From contig LXYP01000026.1 of the NCBI GenBank assembly GCA_001650955.1, positions 62,001-126,000 on the forward strand: a stretch of DNA of 64,000 nucleotides, written 5' to 3'. Below the pieces are notes generated by a model, which made no database searches, was not told the DNA's origin, and was given only the letters and a program-made list of their open reading frames with translations. Made by a program: the position numbers and the translations under genes. Shown piece after piece: positions 39,090 through 47,460 of this stretch; position 1 is the stretch's first letter; every line of letters begins with the position of its first letter. The DNA comes from Sphingomonadales bacterium EhC05. GTDB lineage: Bacteria; Pseudomonadota; Alphaproteobacteria; Sphingomonadales; Sphingomonadaceae.

Positions 39090-40250
39090 ATGCCTAATAA
39101 ACCCAATAAACGTGTCCTACTGATAGATGAAGAAAGTGCATTCACACGATTTCTGCAAGATGATCTTGAGCAGCGCGAAATCTCGGTTGCCTGCGTCCAT
39201 TCAGCGAAAGATTTAGACGGAGCGGCGGCATTTGCGCCAAATGCGCTGGTCGCTGACAAGCGGAAGTTGGCAAAAGCCGCTCCCGACCTGTTGGAACAAT
39301 TATGTGCGAGTAGACAGAAGCTCCCGACGGTTCTGATGGACGGAGTGGATCCAGTCATCCGCCGGAGAAAGGATCGAATTGTGAGCGCGGATGAGCCACA
39401 TATTGTAGCAACGTTACCAAAGCCGTTCGAACCCCATGTGCTCGCGCGGCTGATTGAACGATTTGTGGACGTCGGTCAGAAGACAATTGATGATGCGGAT
39501 TATATCAAGGCGCTGATCGCCAGCGATCAGCTGATTGAAAATATTGCGGTGGAATTCCAGTCCAAACATTCGCTGATTGATGGCCGTGTGGTGGGCTATG
39601 AGGCACTTTCCCGGCTGAAAACCCGGCGTGCCATTGATCCATCGACAATCTTTTCGAGTACGACCGGGATTGATCTCGAAATATCGGCAACGCTGAACGT
39701 TGTCGAACAGGTCATGAAATTGGTCGATCATCTGAAGAGGTCGGAAAAAAAATTGCCCGTATCGTTTAACTGTAGCGCGATATTGTTGACGGAGCGCAGA
39801 TTAGTTGATGCCCTGAAAAGACTACTGAATTCGCGCCAGAATCTGGCTGGGTCGCTGATAATGGAAATTACCGAAGAGGACCGGATGGCAGATATTCAGA
39901 CTGTCGCTGAAGTATGTAAGATGCTCGCCGCTGGCGGGCTTGCCACTTCGATTGATGATTTCGGCACAGGCCTCAGTAATCTCGACAGGATTGTCGATAT
40001 CCCGTTTCGTGAGTTGAAAATCGACAAGCAGATATTCTGGTCATATTGCAATGATCGTGTTCCCATAACGGTTTTGGGTTCGATCATTGATTTTTGTCGT
40101 TCGCGCGGCGCGAAGTCGGTAGTTGAAGGAATAGAAACACCGTTCCATCTTGCGAAAGCACGGCTCCTTGGCGCGGATTATGGACAGGGATTCTACTGGG
40201 GCCATGCCGTTCCTCCGCAATATCTTGTCAAAGCCTGGCACGGATATTGA
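39090..40250 (+). CDS. REC-EAL cyclic-di-GMP phosphodiesterase
   Basis: A 386-aa cytosolic protein with an N-terminal receiver-like domain (about 8-125: VLLIDEESAF acidic pocket, ALVADK possible phosphoacceptor, LPKPFEP conserved Lys) and a C-terminal EAL domain. All catalytic elements are visible: GYEALSRL, FNCSA, MEITEED, IDDFGTGLSN, LKIDK, VVEGIET and QGFYWGHA, so c-di-GMP hydrolysis to pGpG is expected. The kinase partner is not visible in the window. Confidence 0.92.
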   Translation: MPNKPNKRVLLIDEESAFTRFLQDDLEQREISVACVHSAKDLDGAAAFAPNALVADKRKLAKAAPDLLEQLCASRQKLPTVLMDGVDPVIRRRKDRIVSADEPHIVATLPKPFEPHVLARLIERFVDVGQKTIDDADYIKALIASDQLIENIAVEFQSKHSLIDGRVVGYEALSRLKTRRAIDPSTIFSSTTGIDLEISATLNVVEQVMKLVDHLKRSEKKLPVSFNCSAILLTERRLVDALKRLLNSRQNLAGSLIMEITEEDRMADIQTVAEVCKMLAAGGLATSIDDFGTGLSNLDRIVDIPFRELKIDKQIFWSYCNDRVPITVLGSIIDFCRSRGAKSVVEGIETPFHLAKARLLGADYGQGFYWGHAVPPQYLVKAWHGY

Positions 40251-40273
40251 CGGCAGCAAGCGCCGAGATAACT

Positions 40274-40368
40274 AGTCGAGTTTATCAATTGCGACCACAG
40301 CTGGGACTGGCCTTTTTCCCCAACAAGCCGCGCGGCTCAAGTCTCAATCCCAGTTGATAGACTCGACG
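40274..40368. ncRNA. Candidate structured RNA between the EAL gene and a small minus-strand gene
   Basis: A long-range inverted repeat: TCGAGTTTATCAA (40276-40288) pairs with TTGATAGACTCGA (40354-40366), 12 of 13 bases. A second stem, CTGGGA (40301-40306) with TCCCAG (40348-40353), stacks directly on it with a one-sided bulge, and a GCCGCGCGGC palindrome sits in the apical part. The layout is unlike a simple terminator. Strand cannot be decided. It might instead be a complex terminator or a remnant repeat. Confidence 0.35.
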
Positions 40369-40416
40369 GTCATTTCAAAGCCTTGCTGCGCATTTGGCGG
40401 AGCGGCAATTCTAGAC

Positions 40417-40590
40417 TCAGCCGGCTAAAATTTTCGCTGCAGTTTCTTCAATACTACCCGCCACCAGCAACGGCTGTCCGCCGACAATGCCGACTTTCGT
40501 TTGATTGTCCTGATCTGAACGCAACCAGGCAACATTTCCTGCGACGACTAGATAATCTCCACCGCGTGACTCAAGTTTTACGAATTTCAT
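40417..40590 (-). CDS. 57-aa small beta-rich protein
   Basis: Translation starts MKFVKLESRGGDYLVVAGNV and ends AAKILAG, 57 residues. AGGAG lies 9 bases before the ATG, the best signal in this gap. The pattern of a short N-terminal strand, a GG turn, a W in mid-sequence, GGQPLLVAGSIEETAAKI near the end, resembles small FlbD-like or phage-head-type domains (strand-strand-helix with a V/I-x-E-S/T-x-E-E helix start), but I cannot assign a family. It is oriented toward the EAL gene and could read through the structured region at 40274-40368. Confidence 0.6.
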   Translation of the reverse strand: MKFVKLESRGGDYLVVAGNVAWLRSDQDNQTKVGIVGGQPLLVAGSIEETAAKILAG

Positions 40591-40912
40591 GATTGTGTCT
40601 CCTGACTCACGCGACTCTAGGGCTCGAATCTCTTTTTTGGATTAACGCCGGAATTACCAAATAATCCGCGAAAGGCCCCGCACCTTACAATCGCCCTGGT
40701 CCATGCCTATATGATGGTTACGCCGATGAGCTCCATCGATCACAAAACATGGGCGCTGTCTCTTCACGATCAAAATATCTTTGATTGGCTTTCCCGGGGC
40801 AGGACGACACTCGCCGCATTTTCTTTGCCGTGCTTCGCCAACTCGTGACCCATAGAATATATAATTCCGGTGCTCGAAATCCGGATACATTCAACCTTCG
40901 AAGGAAAAATAT
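40591..40912. other. 322-bp intergenic stretch
   Basis: No supportable gene. A minus-strand frame at 40654-40890 contains FVIDGAHRRNHH, superficially like a ParB-type motif, but has no ribosome-binding site and reads through atypical sequence. The divergent promoters of the small genes on both sides must lie here. Confidence 0.5.
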
Positions 40913-41053
40913 ATGGCCAAATCACAGAAGAAATCCAATCGCGAAGTCCGCAAACCCAAGGCGGCCAAGGTCAAGACAAATGCGTCCAATCCGTCTGCCA
41001 AAGCGGGCGTTGTCGCCGGGCTAGAAAATATGAAAAACAACCGCGGAAAGTAG
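40913..41053 (+). CDS. 46-aa basic small protein
   Basis: Starts MAKSQKKSNREVRKPKAAK and ends ENMKNNRGK; 46 residues, strongly basic in the first half. AAGGA is 7 bases before the ATG. It looks like a family of small Lys-rich proteins widespread in alphaproteobacteria that begin MAKxQxxSN(R/K)E, whose function is unknown; nucleic-acid binding is a guess from charge. It begins a row of three small genes. Confidence 0.7.
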   Translation: MAKSQKKSNREVRKPKAAKVKTNASNPSAKAGVVAGLENMKNNRGK

Positions 41054-41075
41054 CGGCACAAAAAGGGCGAACAAA

Positions 41076-41318
41076 ATGCGCGTAAAAGCCGAAATTTGCC
41101 GGGAACAGCAAGCACGTCAACTTGATTTGGCGAAAAATGATCCACTGGAAAGCCGCCGCAAAGTGGCCGCTGCCGCTGCGAAAGCCTGGGGTCTGGAAGC
41201 GATTCAGGCCGAGAAGCGTGAGGCCGGCTATGTCAGTCCGCGCGAAAAGGTGGATGCCGACATCACTCTCGAATTTGCCGAAGAGGCCGAAGCCGAAAAG
41301 GACAATCATGCAAGTTAG
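41076..41318 (+). CDS. 80-aa Ala/Glu/Lys-rich hypothetical protein
   Basis: A hydrophilic, helix-predicting protein: ICREQQARQLDLAKNDPLES, then RKVAAAAAKAWGLEAIQAEK and an acidic tail EFAEEAEAEKDNHAS. Codon use is like the neighbours. No family recognised with confidence. Its stop overlaps the start of the next gene (41308), consistent with an operon. Confidence 0.65.
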   Translation: MRVKAEICREQQARQLDLAKNDPLESRRKVAAAAAKAWGLEAIQAEKREAGYVSPREKVDADITLEFAEEAEAEKDNHAS

Positions 41319-41418
41319 ACTGATGATTGCCTATAGTTTGATTGCATTGATCGTGATCGGGCTAGGCCTCACCTACTATTTTGTCCGCAAGAAAATTAAA
41401 GAGCGGCGCGGTGGTTGA
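41308..41418 (+). CDS. 36-aa single-pass membrane peptide
   Basis: Translation begins MQVRLMIAYSLIALIVIGLG and continues LTYYFVRKKIKERRGG: one transmembrane helix (about 5-26) and a very basic cytoplasmic tail. AAGGA lies 6 bases before the ATG, and it overlaps the preceding gene's stop by 11 bp in another frame. Looks like a genuine tiny membrane protein; function unknown. Confidence 0.65.
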   Translation: MQVRLMIAYSLIALIVIGLGLTYYFVRKKIKERRGG

Positions 41419-41473
41419 AGGTCGGGAAGGACAGCCAAGTTAAGCCCGGCAGTTTAAAGCTGTTCATTGGTCG

Positions 41474-42508
41474 TCAGTCAGCACCATTTTTTGCGAGCAG
41501 CGCCGGAAGTATGGCGCGTTCGATGATGTCTGTACTGATCTGATGCATGTCCGGCTTGTTGTAATTGGTCGCGGTGACCACAATGACTGTATCGAGTTCG
41601 GGGAATATCACCAGCTTGTTGCCGCCATTGCCCGACATGTACCAGCCGGTAAAGCTGCGCTCGCCGCTTCGGAAAGCGCGTAGCCACCACAGATAACCAT
41701 AGTCGTCGGTGCCGGTCGCCCGAACATGCGGCGTGAGCATCGCCTCGATCCACGACGCAGACACCAGCTGGCTGTTGTCATGCTTGCCGCCATTTAGCAC
41801 CAACCGTCCCAAAGGAACAAGATCGCGCGCGCGGATTTCCAGCTGACCACCCGACTGGACCTCGCCGCTAGCCGAGCGTTTCCATTTGACCGCACCGATA
41901 CCGAGCGGCGCGAACAACCGTTGCTCGACAAATTTGTCAAAGCGCATGGCGCTTTTCTCCTGCACATATTGGCCGAGCAGAAAAACCCCGGCGGTGCAGT
42001 AAGAGAAGCGACCAAATCCCCTGCGATCGCGGGTATAGTCTTTCTGGTGCGGGATATTGAGCGCAAATTCACGCCACACGCGTTTGGGGTACATTTTCTC
42101 CTCATTGCCTGGCGATTTGCGTGTCCAGTCATTGCAGTCGAGCGCTGATGACATCGTCAGCAGGTCGCGCAATGTGATTTCGCTTTTGGAACCGTCGGCT
42201 TGCGGCTTCCAGAGGCCCCATGGCTTGTCGTCGATTGAGCTGATCGAGCCATCGTCAATCGCTTGCCCGATGGCGAGGGCGGTGATGCTTTTCGCCGCCG
42301 AGCGAATGTCATTGCGCACCTCGGGGCCACCTTTGCCGAAATATTTCTCATATCTGATTTCGCCATTTTGCTCGACGATGACCGAAGTCACTTTCCCAAG
42401 GCTGCCAGCGGCAAGGACAGTTTCGAGTCGAGCGAGATCCAGCGGTTGCGCTTGCGCCGGAGCAGGCAGAAGGCCAAGCGCCAGTAGGGATATCAAGACC
42501 CGCACCAT
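41474..42508 (-). CDS. Periplasmic serine hydrolase (beta-lactamase class C-like)
   Basis: A 344-aa exported protein (signal peptide 1-20, AQA). SxxK motif S70-A-A-K73, second motif SYCT near residue 168 (Cys instead of Asn), and a C-terminal GWYMSGNGGNKLVIFP strand. Likely an esterase or D-aminopeptidase rather than a resistance enzyme. Its ATG immediately follows the uvrD stop (TGA-ATG), so it is translated in tandem with uvrD. Confidence 0.87.
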   Translation of the reverse strand: MVRVLISLLALGLLPAPAQAQPLDLARLETVLAAGSLGKVTSVIVEQNGEIRYEKYFGKGGPEVRNDIRSAAKSITALAIGQAIDDGSISSIDDKPWGLWKPQADGSKSEITLRDLLTMSSALDCNDWTRKSPGNEEKMYPKRVWREFALNIPHQKDYTRDRRGFGRFSYCTAGVFLLGQYVQEKSAMRFDKFVEQRLFAPLGIGAVKWKRSASGEVQSGGQLEIRARDLVPLGRLVLNGGKHDNSQLVSASWIEAMLTPHVRATGTDDYGYLWWLRAFRSGERSFTGWYMSGNGGNKLVIFPELDTVIVVTATNYNKPDMHQISTDIIERAILPALLAKNGAD

Positions 42509-44809
42509 TCAAGTCACCTCTACAAAGCTATCCAAAACCCGCTTCGAACCGCTCTTCTCAAATTCGATCTCGAGCTTATTACCTTCTTTCTCCATCACTT
42601 CACCATAGCCAAATTTGGTGTGGAAGACGCGCATACCGATTGTCACATCATCGCGGCCCTTGTTGCCAATAGAGACCGCACTGCCGCGGGCTTCCTTGAT
42701 ATTTTGGGATTTGGTCGAGAAGCTGCCGGAGGCGCTGGCGCGTTTCCAGCCCGGTCCGCGCTGGCCCGCGCGGGTAGCGTTGGCGGCTGCGAGATGCGCG
42801 AATGGATCGCTGTTTTCCGTCCAATTGGCCCGCCACAGGCTTTCACCGCCGCTCATACTGCTTTCATGTTCGACATGGTCGTCGGGCAATTCGCCGATGA
42901 AGCGCGAGGGAATGGAGCTGTTCCACTGGCCGTAAATTCTGCGGTTGGCGGCATGGAAAATGGTACATTTCTTTTTCGCGCGGGTGATCGCGACATAGGC
43001 GAGGCGCCGTTCTTCCTCGAGACTGGCAATCCCGCCTTCGTCGAGGCTCCGTTGCGAAGGAAATACGCCTTCTTCCCAGCCGGCGCAGAATATATGATCA
43101 TATTCCAGTCCTTTGGCGCCGTGCATGGTCATGATTGTGACCTTGGCCTCATCGTCGCGGGCATCATTGTCCATCACCAAGGAGACATGTTCGAGGAAAT
43201 CGCCGAGCGTTTCATATTCCTCCATTGCGCGTGTCAGTTCGGTGAGATTTTCCAGTCTGCCAGCAGCTTCGGTCGAGCGATCTGCCTGCAACATCGTGGT
43301 ATAGCCGCATTCATCGAGCACGATCCGGGCCATTTCGGCATGGCTGGTGTCGGTCGACAAATGACGCCAGCGGCCGAAGTTCTTCATCAGATCGAGCAAA
43401 GTGTTACGCGCGCGCGGCGGAAGTTCGTCGGTATCGCAGATCGAGAGTGCCGCTGCGGCTAGCGGGATGCCCTGCGCCCGCGCAAGCCGGTGCACTTTTT
43501 CCACAGTTTTATCCCCAAGACCGCGCTTTGGCGTGTTGACGATCCGCTCGAATGCCAGATCATCAGCGGGTTGCGCGATGACCCTGAGATAGGCGAGGGC
43601 GTCTCTGATTTCTGCACGCTCATAGAAGCGGAAGCCGCCAATGATCTTATAGGGCATGCCGATGGAGATGAAGCGGTCTTCAAATTCTCTGGTCTGAAAC
43701 TGGGCGCGCACGAGAATCGCGATATCGTTGAGTGAGACCTGCTTGATCTGTTGCAGCGCCTCGATCTCATCGCCGGTGCGGCGGGCTTCCTCGGGACCAT
43801 CCCAGACTCCAACAATCTGAACCTTGTCGCCATCTTCCTGTTGGGTCCAGAGAGTCTTGCCCAATCGGCCGCTATTATGATTGATCAGCCCGGATGCCGC
43901 AGCCAAGATATGGGGCGTGGAGCGATAATTCTGTTCCAGTTTGACCACTTTGGCATCCGGAAAATCTTTTTCAAACTTGAGGATGTTGGCGACTTCGGCG
44001 CCGCGCCAGCTATAGATTGATTGATCATCATCGCCAACGCAGCAGATATTCTTGTGGCTTTGCGCGAGCAGGCGCAGCCAGAGATATTGCGAGCTATTGG
44101 TGTCCTGATATTCGTCGACCAGGATATATTTGAACCGGCTTTGATAGAGCGCGAGGATTTCGCGGTTGTTCTTGAGCAGGTTGAGTGAATGCAGCAGCAG
44201 GTCACCAAAATCACAAGCATTGAGCGCCTTTAACCGCTCCTGATAGAGCGTATAGAAATGCTGGCCCTTGCCATTGTCATAGCGTTCTGCCTCATTGGTA
44301 TCGAGATCCTGCGGGTTGAGCCCGCGGTTTTTCCACTGGTCAATCAGTCCGGCGAGCATCCGCGCGGGCCAGCGCTTGTCATCGACTTCCTCCGCCTGGA
44401 TCAACTGTTTGAGCAGGCGGATCTGGTCATCCGTGTCCAAGATCGTGAAATTGCTCTTCAGGCCGACAAGCTCGGCATGGCGGCGCACCATTTTTGAGCC
44501 GATGCTGTGGAATGTGCCAAGCCACGGCATGCCTTCGAACGCCTCGCCGACAATCGCCGCGATCCGTTCTTTCATCTCGCGGGCCGCTTTGTTGGTAAAA
44601 GTTACCGCTAGAATCTCGCTGGGCCAGGCTTTTTGAGAATAGACGATATGCGCCAATCGCCGGGTGAGGGCCGCGGTCTTGCCAGTTCCTGCGCCCGCCA
44701 GCACCAGCACCGGGCCGTCAATGGTGAGCACGGCTTCGCGTTGCGGCGCGTTGAGTCCCTCAACATAGGGCGGATCACCATCGGGCTGGATATTGACAGG
44801 TTCGGTCAT
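42509..44809 (-). CDS. uvrD: UvrD/PcrA-type SF1 DNA helicase
   Basis: A 766-aa 3'-5' helicase for nucleotide-excision and mismatch repair. Motifs in order: LNAPQREAV and LAGAGTGKTAALTRR (Walker A), AVTFTNKAAREMKER, TFHS, VDEYQDTN (Walker B), VGDDDQSIYSWRGA, LEQNYRS, TMHGAKGLEYDHIF, VAITRAKK. The C-terminal Tudor-like tail (GMRVFHTKFGYGEVMEKEGN) is the PcrA/UvrD RNA-polymerase-interacting module. The start 44809 is preferred over TTG 44845 because its N-terminus is standard; ATG 44830 is an alternative. Confidence 0.95.
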   Translation of the reverse strand: MTEPVNIQPDGDPPYVEGLNAPQREAVLTIDGPVLVLAGAGTGKTAALTRRLAHIVYSQKAWPSEILAVTFTNKAAREMKERIAAIVGEAFEGMPWLGTFHSIGSKMVRRHAELVGLKSNFTILDTDDQIRLLKQLIQAEEVDDKRWPARMLAGLIDQWKNRGLNPQDLDTNEAERYDNGKGQHFYTLYQERLKALNACDFGDLLLHSLNLLKNNREILALYQSRFKYILVDEYQDTNSSQYLWLRLLAQSHKNICCVGDDDQSIYSWRGAEVANILKFEKDFPDAKVVKLEQNYRSTPHILAAASGLINHNSGRLGKTLWTQQEDGDKVQIVGVWDGPEEARRTGDEIEALQQIKQVSLNDIAILVRAQFQTREFEDRFISIGMPYKIIGGFRFYERAEIRDALAYLRVIAQPADDLAFERIVNTPKRGLGDKTVEKVHRLARAQGIPLAAAALSICDTDELPPRARNTLLDLMKNFGRWRHLSTDTSHAEMARIVLDECGYTTMLQADRSTEAAGRLENLTELTRAMEEYETLGDFLEHVSLVMDNDARDDEAKVTIMTMHGAKGLEYDHIFCAGWEEGVFPSQRSLDEGGIASLEEERRLAYVAITRAKKKCTIFHAANRRIYGQWNSSIPSRFIGELPDDHVEHESSMSGGESLWRANWTENSDPFAHLAAANATRAGQRGPGWKRASASGSFSTKSQNIKEARGSAVSIGNKGRDDVTIGMRVFHTKFGYGEVMEKEGNKLEIEFEKSGSKRVLDSFVEVT

Positions 44810-44947
44810 GGGTGAACAGTTAGGGAACATCGATGCAGGCGACAAGACTATTCTATTCGATATGACCTAATGGGCAGGTTGAAGTTCATGCTGCGATGCA
44901 CCATTTGTAAATCACACGCCGATATCGGTCGGTCAATGGAGCATGAT

Positions 44948-45073
44948 ATGAGCAAGAGATTGATGACAAGCGCGATAGTCGCAACACTGATGCTGGCAAG
45001 TGCCACGGTCTATTCGACGGTCCAACAAAATGGCCCGCAGACCGCATCAATCACCACCATGATGGGCGGCTAA
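44948..45073 (+). CDS. 41-aa small secreted or membrane peptide
   Basis: Starts MSKRLMTSAIVATLMLASAT and ends TASITTMMGG: a basic start, a hydrophobic helix (about 7-22) and a short polar tail, so a signal anchor or a cleaved leader. GGAG is 6 bases before the ATG, which decides the start; the frame extends upstream without support. Its stop overlaps the convergent rsmD gene by 4 bp. Function unknown. Confidence 0.6.
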   Translation: MSKRLMTSAIVATLMLASATVYSTVQQNGPQTASITTMMGG

Positions 45074-45627
45074 GCGCTGTCGATTACCCGGTTGGCGGGG
45101 CGCAGAATATGAATCCGCGCCTTGCCGCTATTTCTTTCGCAATCGAGAACAAAGCCCTTGTTCTCGATTTTTTCATGTCTGGACGTTTCAATAGCAATCC
45201 AGCTTGACGGGGCAAACCAGCCATGGCGTGCGAGCTTGTCGAGAGCCACAGCCCCGGCCCCCGTCTCATAGGGTGGATCCATCAAGATCAGATCATAGGT
45301 CTGCTTTGCCAGGCCGAGGTGGAGCACCGAGCCGACTCGGATATCGGCATCAGCGCCGAGCGTCTCGATATTCTTCTCCAGCGCCTTGAGCGCTTCGCGA
45401 TCCTGCTCGACAAAGGTGCAATGGGCCGCTCCGCGTGACAGTGCCTCGAGGCCGAGCGCTCCCGAACCCGAAAACAGATCAAGGATTTGCAAATCTTCCA
45501 AGCTGCCGAGGCGGCTCGTGAGCATGGAAAATAACCGTTCACGGGTACGATCCGCGGTTGGACGCGTGGTCTCGCCTTTGGGCGCGACAATCTTGCGACC
45601 CCTCCAATTGCCTGCGATTATCCGCAT
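45070..45627 (-). CDS. rsmD: 16S rRNA (guanine966-N2)-methyltransferase
   Basis: A 185-aa SAM-dependent N2-methyltransferase. N-terminal RIIAGNWRGRKIVAPKG and RPTADRTRERLF are the RsmD start; DLFSGSGALGLEALSRGA is the SAM motif, and DPPY at 117-120 is the catalytic N6/N2-type motif. It modifies 16S rRNA during 30S assembly. Neighbouring the pseudouridine synthase, consistent with a ribosome-modification cluster. Confidence 0.95.
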   Translation of the reverse strand: MRIIAGNWRGRKIVAPKGETTRPTADRTRERLFSMLTSRLGSLEDLQILDLFSGSGALGLEALSRGAAHCTFVEQDREALKALEKNIETLGADADIRVGSVLHLGLAKQTYDLILMDPPYETGAGAVALDKLARHGWFAPSSWIAIETSRHEKIENKGFVLDCERNSGKARIHILRPANRVIDSA

Positions 45628-45698
45628 TTATACCCTTCGTCCGGCGCTAGGCGAAGGATAATCCCTGCGAGCATCATCTGATTTCATGACGCAGTTCA

Positions 45699-46514
45699 TC
45701 ACTTCAATGTCTTCCTGAATTTCACCAGATCATGCTGACGGACCACCTCAATTTCACCCTTGGCCAAATCGCCCAGTACAAAAGGTCCATATTGCGTGCG
45801 GATGAGGCGGGACGTCTTCAGCCCGAAATGCTCAAGCACTTTACGGACTTCGCGATTCTTGCCTTCGGTGAGTGTCATCTCGATCCACTGATTGCGGCCG
45901 GTGCTGCGCTCGAGATTGGCGGTGATCGGACCATAATGCATGCCCTCGACGGTTATCCCGCGATATAATTCTTCCAGCTGGTTCTGTGTGATATCGCCGA
46001 ATGTTCGCGCTCGATAGGTGCGTTCAATTCCGTTTTTCGGAAGTTCCATCTCGCGTTTGAACTCGCCATCTGTGGTCATCAACAGCAGGCCTTCGGTATT
46101 CAGATCGAGCCGGCCGATCGGCATGACCCGTTCGAGATCATCGGGCAAAACATCATAGATGGTTTTCTTGCCGGAAAAATCGCGTTCGGCGGTCAAATAG
46201 CCATTGGGTTTGTGGAATCGAAATAATTTGGCGGGGGAGGGCTCGGCAACAGGCTTGTCATCGACGGTGATGCCGGTCAGATTTTTGAGGAGCAAAGAGG
46301 GATGTTCGACCGGAGTGCCATGGAGCGATATGCGACCGGCTTCAATCATCCGTTCAATCTCGCGCCGCGAGGCGACGCCCGCGCGGGCGAGCAGCTTGGC
46401 GATACGTTGGCCTTCGCGAGGTTGGTCGCGTGGATCCCCTTTTTCTGGTGATTTCTGGACAGCACCGCGTGTCGGTTTGGCGCTATATGTCTTGCGAGGC
46501 TTTTCATCGGTCAT
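45699..46514 (-). CDS. rRNA pseudouridine synthase (RsuA/RluB/RluE family)
   Basis: A 271-aa protein: an N-terminal basic region, the S4 RNA-binding domain (RIAKLLARAGVASRREIERMI), then the catalytic domain with GRLDLNTEGLLLMTTDG carrying the Asp, and TEGKNREVRKVLEHF. It isomerises a uridine in 23S or 16S rRNA. The start at 46514 (MTDEKPRK) is chosen for lack of a better signal; ATG 46526 and 46550 are alternatives. Upstream of rsmD, 71 bp apart. Confidence 0.9.
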   Translation of the reverse strand: MTDEKPRKTYSAKPTRGAVQKSPEKGDPRDQPREGQRIAKLLARAGVASRREIERMIEAGRISLHGTPVEHPSLLLKNLTGITVDDKPVAEPSPAKLFRFHKPNGYLTAERDFSGKKTIYDVLPDDLERVMPIGRLDLNTEGLLLMTTDGEFKREMELPKNGIERTYRARTFGDITQNQLEELYRGITVEGMHYGPITANLERSTGRNQWIEMTLTEGKNREVRKVLEHFGLKTSRLIRTQYGPFVLGDLAKGEIEVVRQHDLVKFRKTLK

Positions 46515-46609
46515 GTCAAATTGCATGGCCGAAAAAAAGTCTCGCCGCAATCTGTAACCTTCCCCAATATCAGCGCGAATGCCACTATGTCACACAGTTG
46601 GAGTTTGAA

Positions 46610-47392
46610 ATGAACCAGTTCGTTCTTGCAGCAATGATTACCGGCACGGTTTTTGCCGGATTCATGGGCGCTCAATTGGCACCCATTGCGGCTGCGAGCT
46701 CTAGCAATGTGGCGACACCCGCAGCAGATGCCGATGACGATCAAATATCCCCTTATCCCGTCGTCATCGAACTCTTCACCAGTCAGGGATGTTCGTCCTG
46801 TCCTCCGGCAGATATGCTGGCCGAGCGGCTTGCAAAAGACGACTCCCTGCTGGTGATCACTCGGCCGGTAACTTATTGGGATCGACTGGGTTGGAAGGAT
46901 AGTCTGGCCCGACCCGAAAACACCAATTTGCAGCGGGCCTATGCCAGCAAAGGCAATGAGGGTTCGGGTGTCTATACACCGCAAATTGTCGTGAATGGCG
47001 TTGATGGTGCGGTTGGATCTCGTGAAGGAGATATTCGTTCCCTCGTGCGATTGACGCGAAAATCTGGTCCGACGATCGAAACCGAAAATAATGCTCGTGG
47101 CGAACTCATCGTCACCATTGATGGCAAATCCGACTTTATGGCCGGTGTTTCCCTGGTCGCGCTGAGCAGCTCAGAAACGGTGCGGATCGGTCGCGGCGAA
47201 AATGGCGGTCGGACATTGCACTATACCAATGTCGTCAAAAGCGAGCGCAATCTCGGCAGCTGGCGCGGCCAGCCGGCGCGTTTCGTCATCGCCACCGAGC
47301 ATCTCAATGTGAACGGGGCGGACAAATATGCAGTCATTCTGCAACGCCCCGGAGCTGGACCGATTGCTGGCGCGAAATTGCTCGATATTTAG
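46610..47392 (+). CDS. DUF1223 domain-containing protein, exported
   Basis: A 260-aa protein with a signal-like N-terminus (about 1-30) and a DUF1223 thioredoxin-like domain: VVIELFTSQGCSSCPPAD with C61 and C64 in a CxxC, then TRPVTYWDRLGWKDSLARPE. DUF1223 proteins are thought to act in periplasmic redox chemistry but no substrate is proven. GGAG lies 6 bases before ATG 46610, and the frame extended upstream is a shadow of the pseudouridine synthase. Confidence 0.85.
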   Translation: MNQFVLAAMITGTVFAGFMGAQLAPIAAASSSNVATPAADADDDQISPYPVVIELFTSQGCSSCPPADMLAERLAKDDSLLVITRPVTYWDRLGWKDSLARPENTNLQRAYASKGNEGSGVYTPQIVVNGVDGAVGSREGDIRSLVRLTRKSGPTIETENNARGELIVTIDGKSDFMAGVSLVALSSSETVRIGRGENGGRTLHYTNVVKSERNLGSWRGQPARFVIATEHLNVNGADKYAVILQRPGAGPIAGAKLLDI

Positions 47393-47460
47393 GGGGCTGG
47401 AAAAATCAAGCTGGCATTCAGGTGAATAGGCGCTAAGGATTCTCCCGGTTCAAGGGAGTG

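Noticed and set aside
40654-40890. Minus-strand 78-aa frame with FVIDGAHRRNHH, ParB-like at first sight
   Set aside because: The likeness covers only a short stretch and there is no ribosome-binding site; it may be chance, so it is only mentioned under the intergenic entry.
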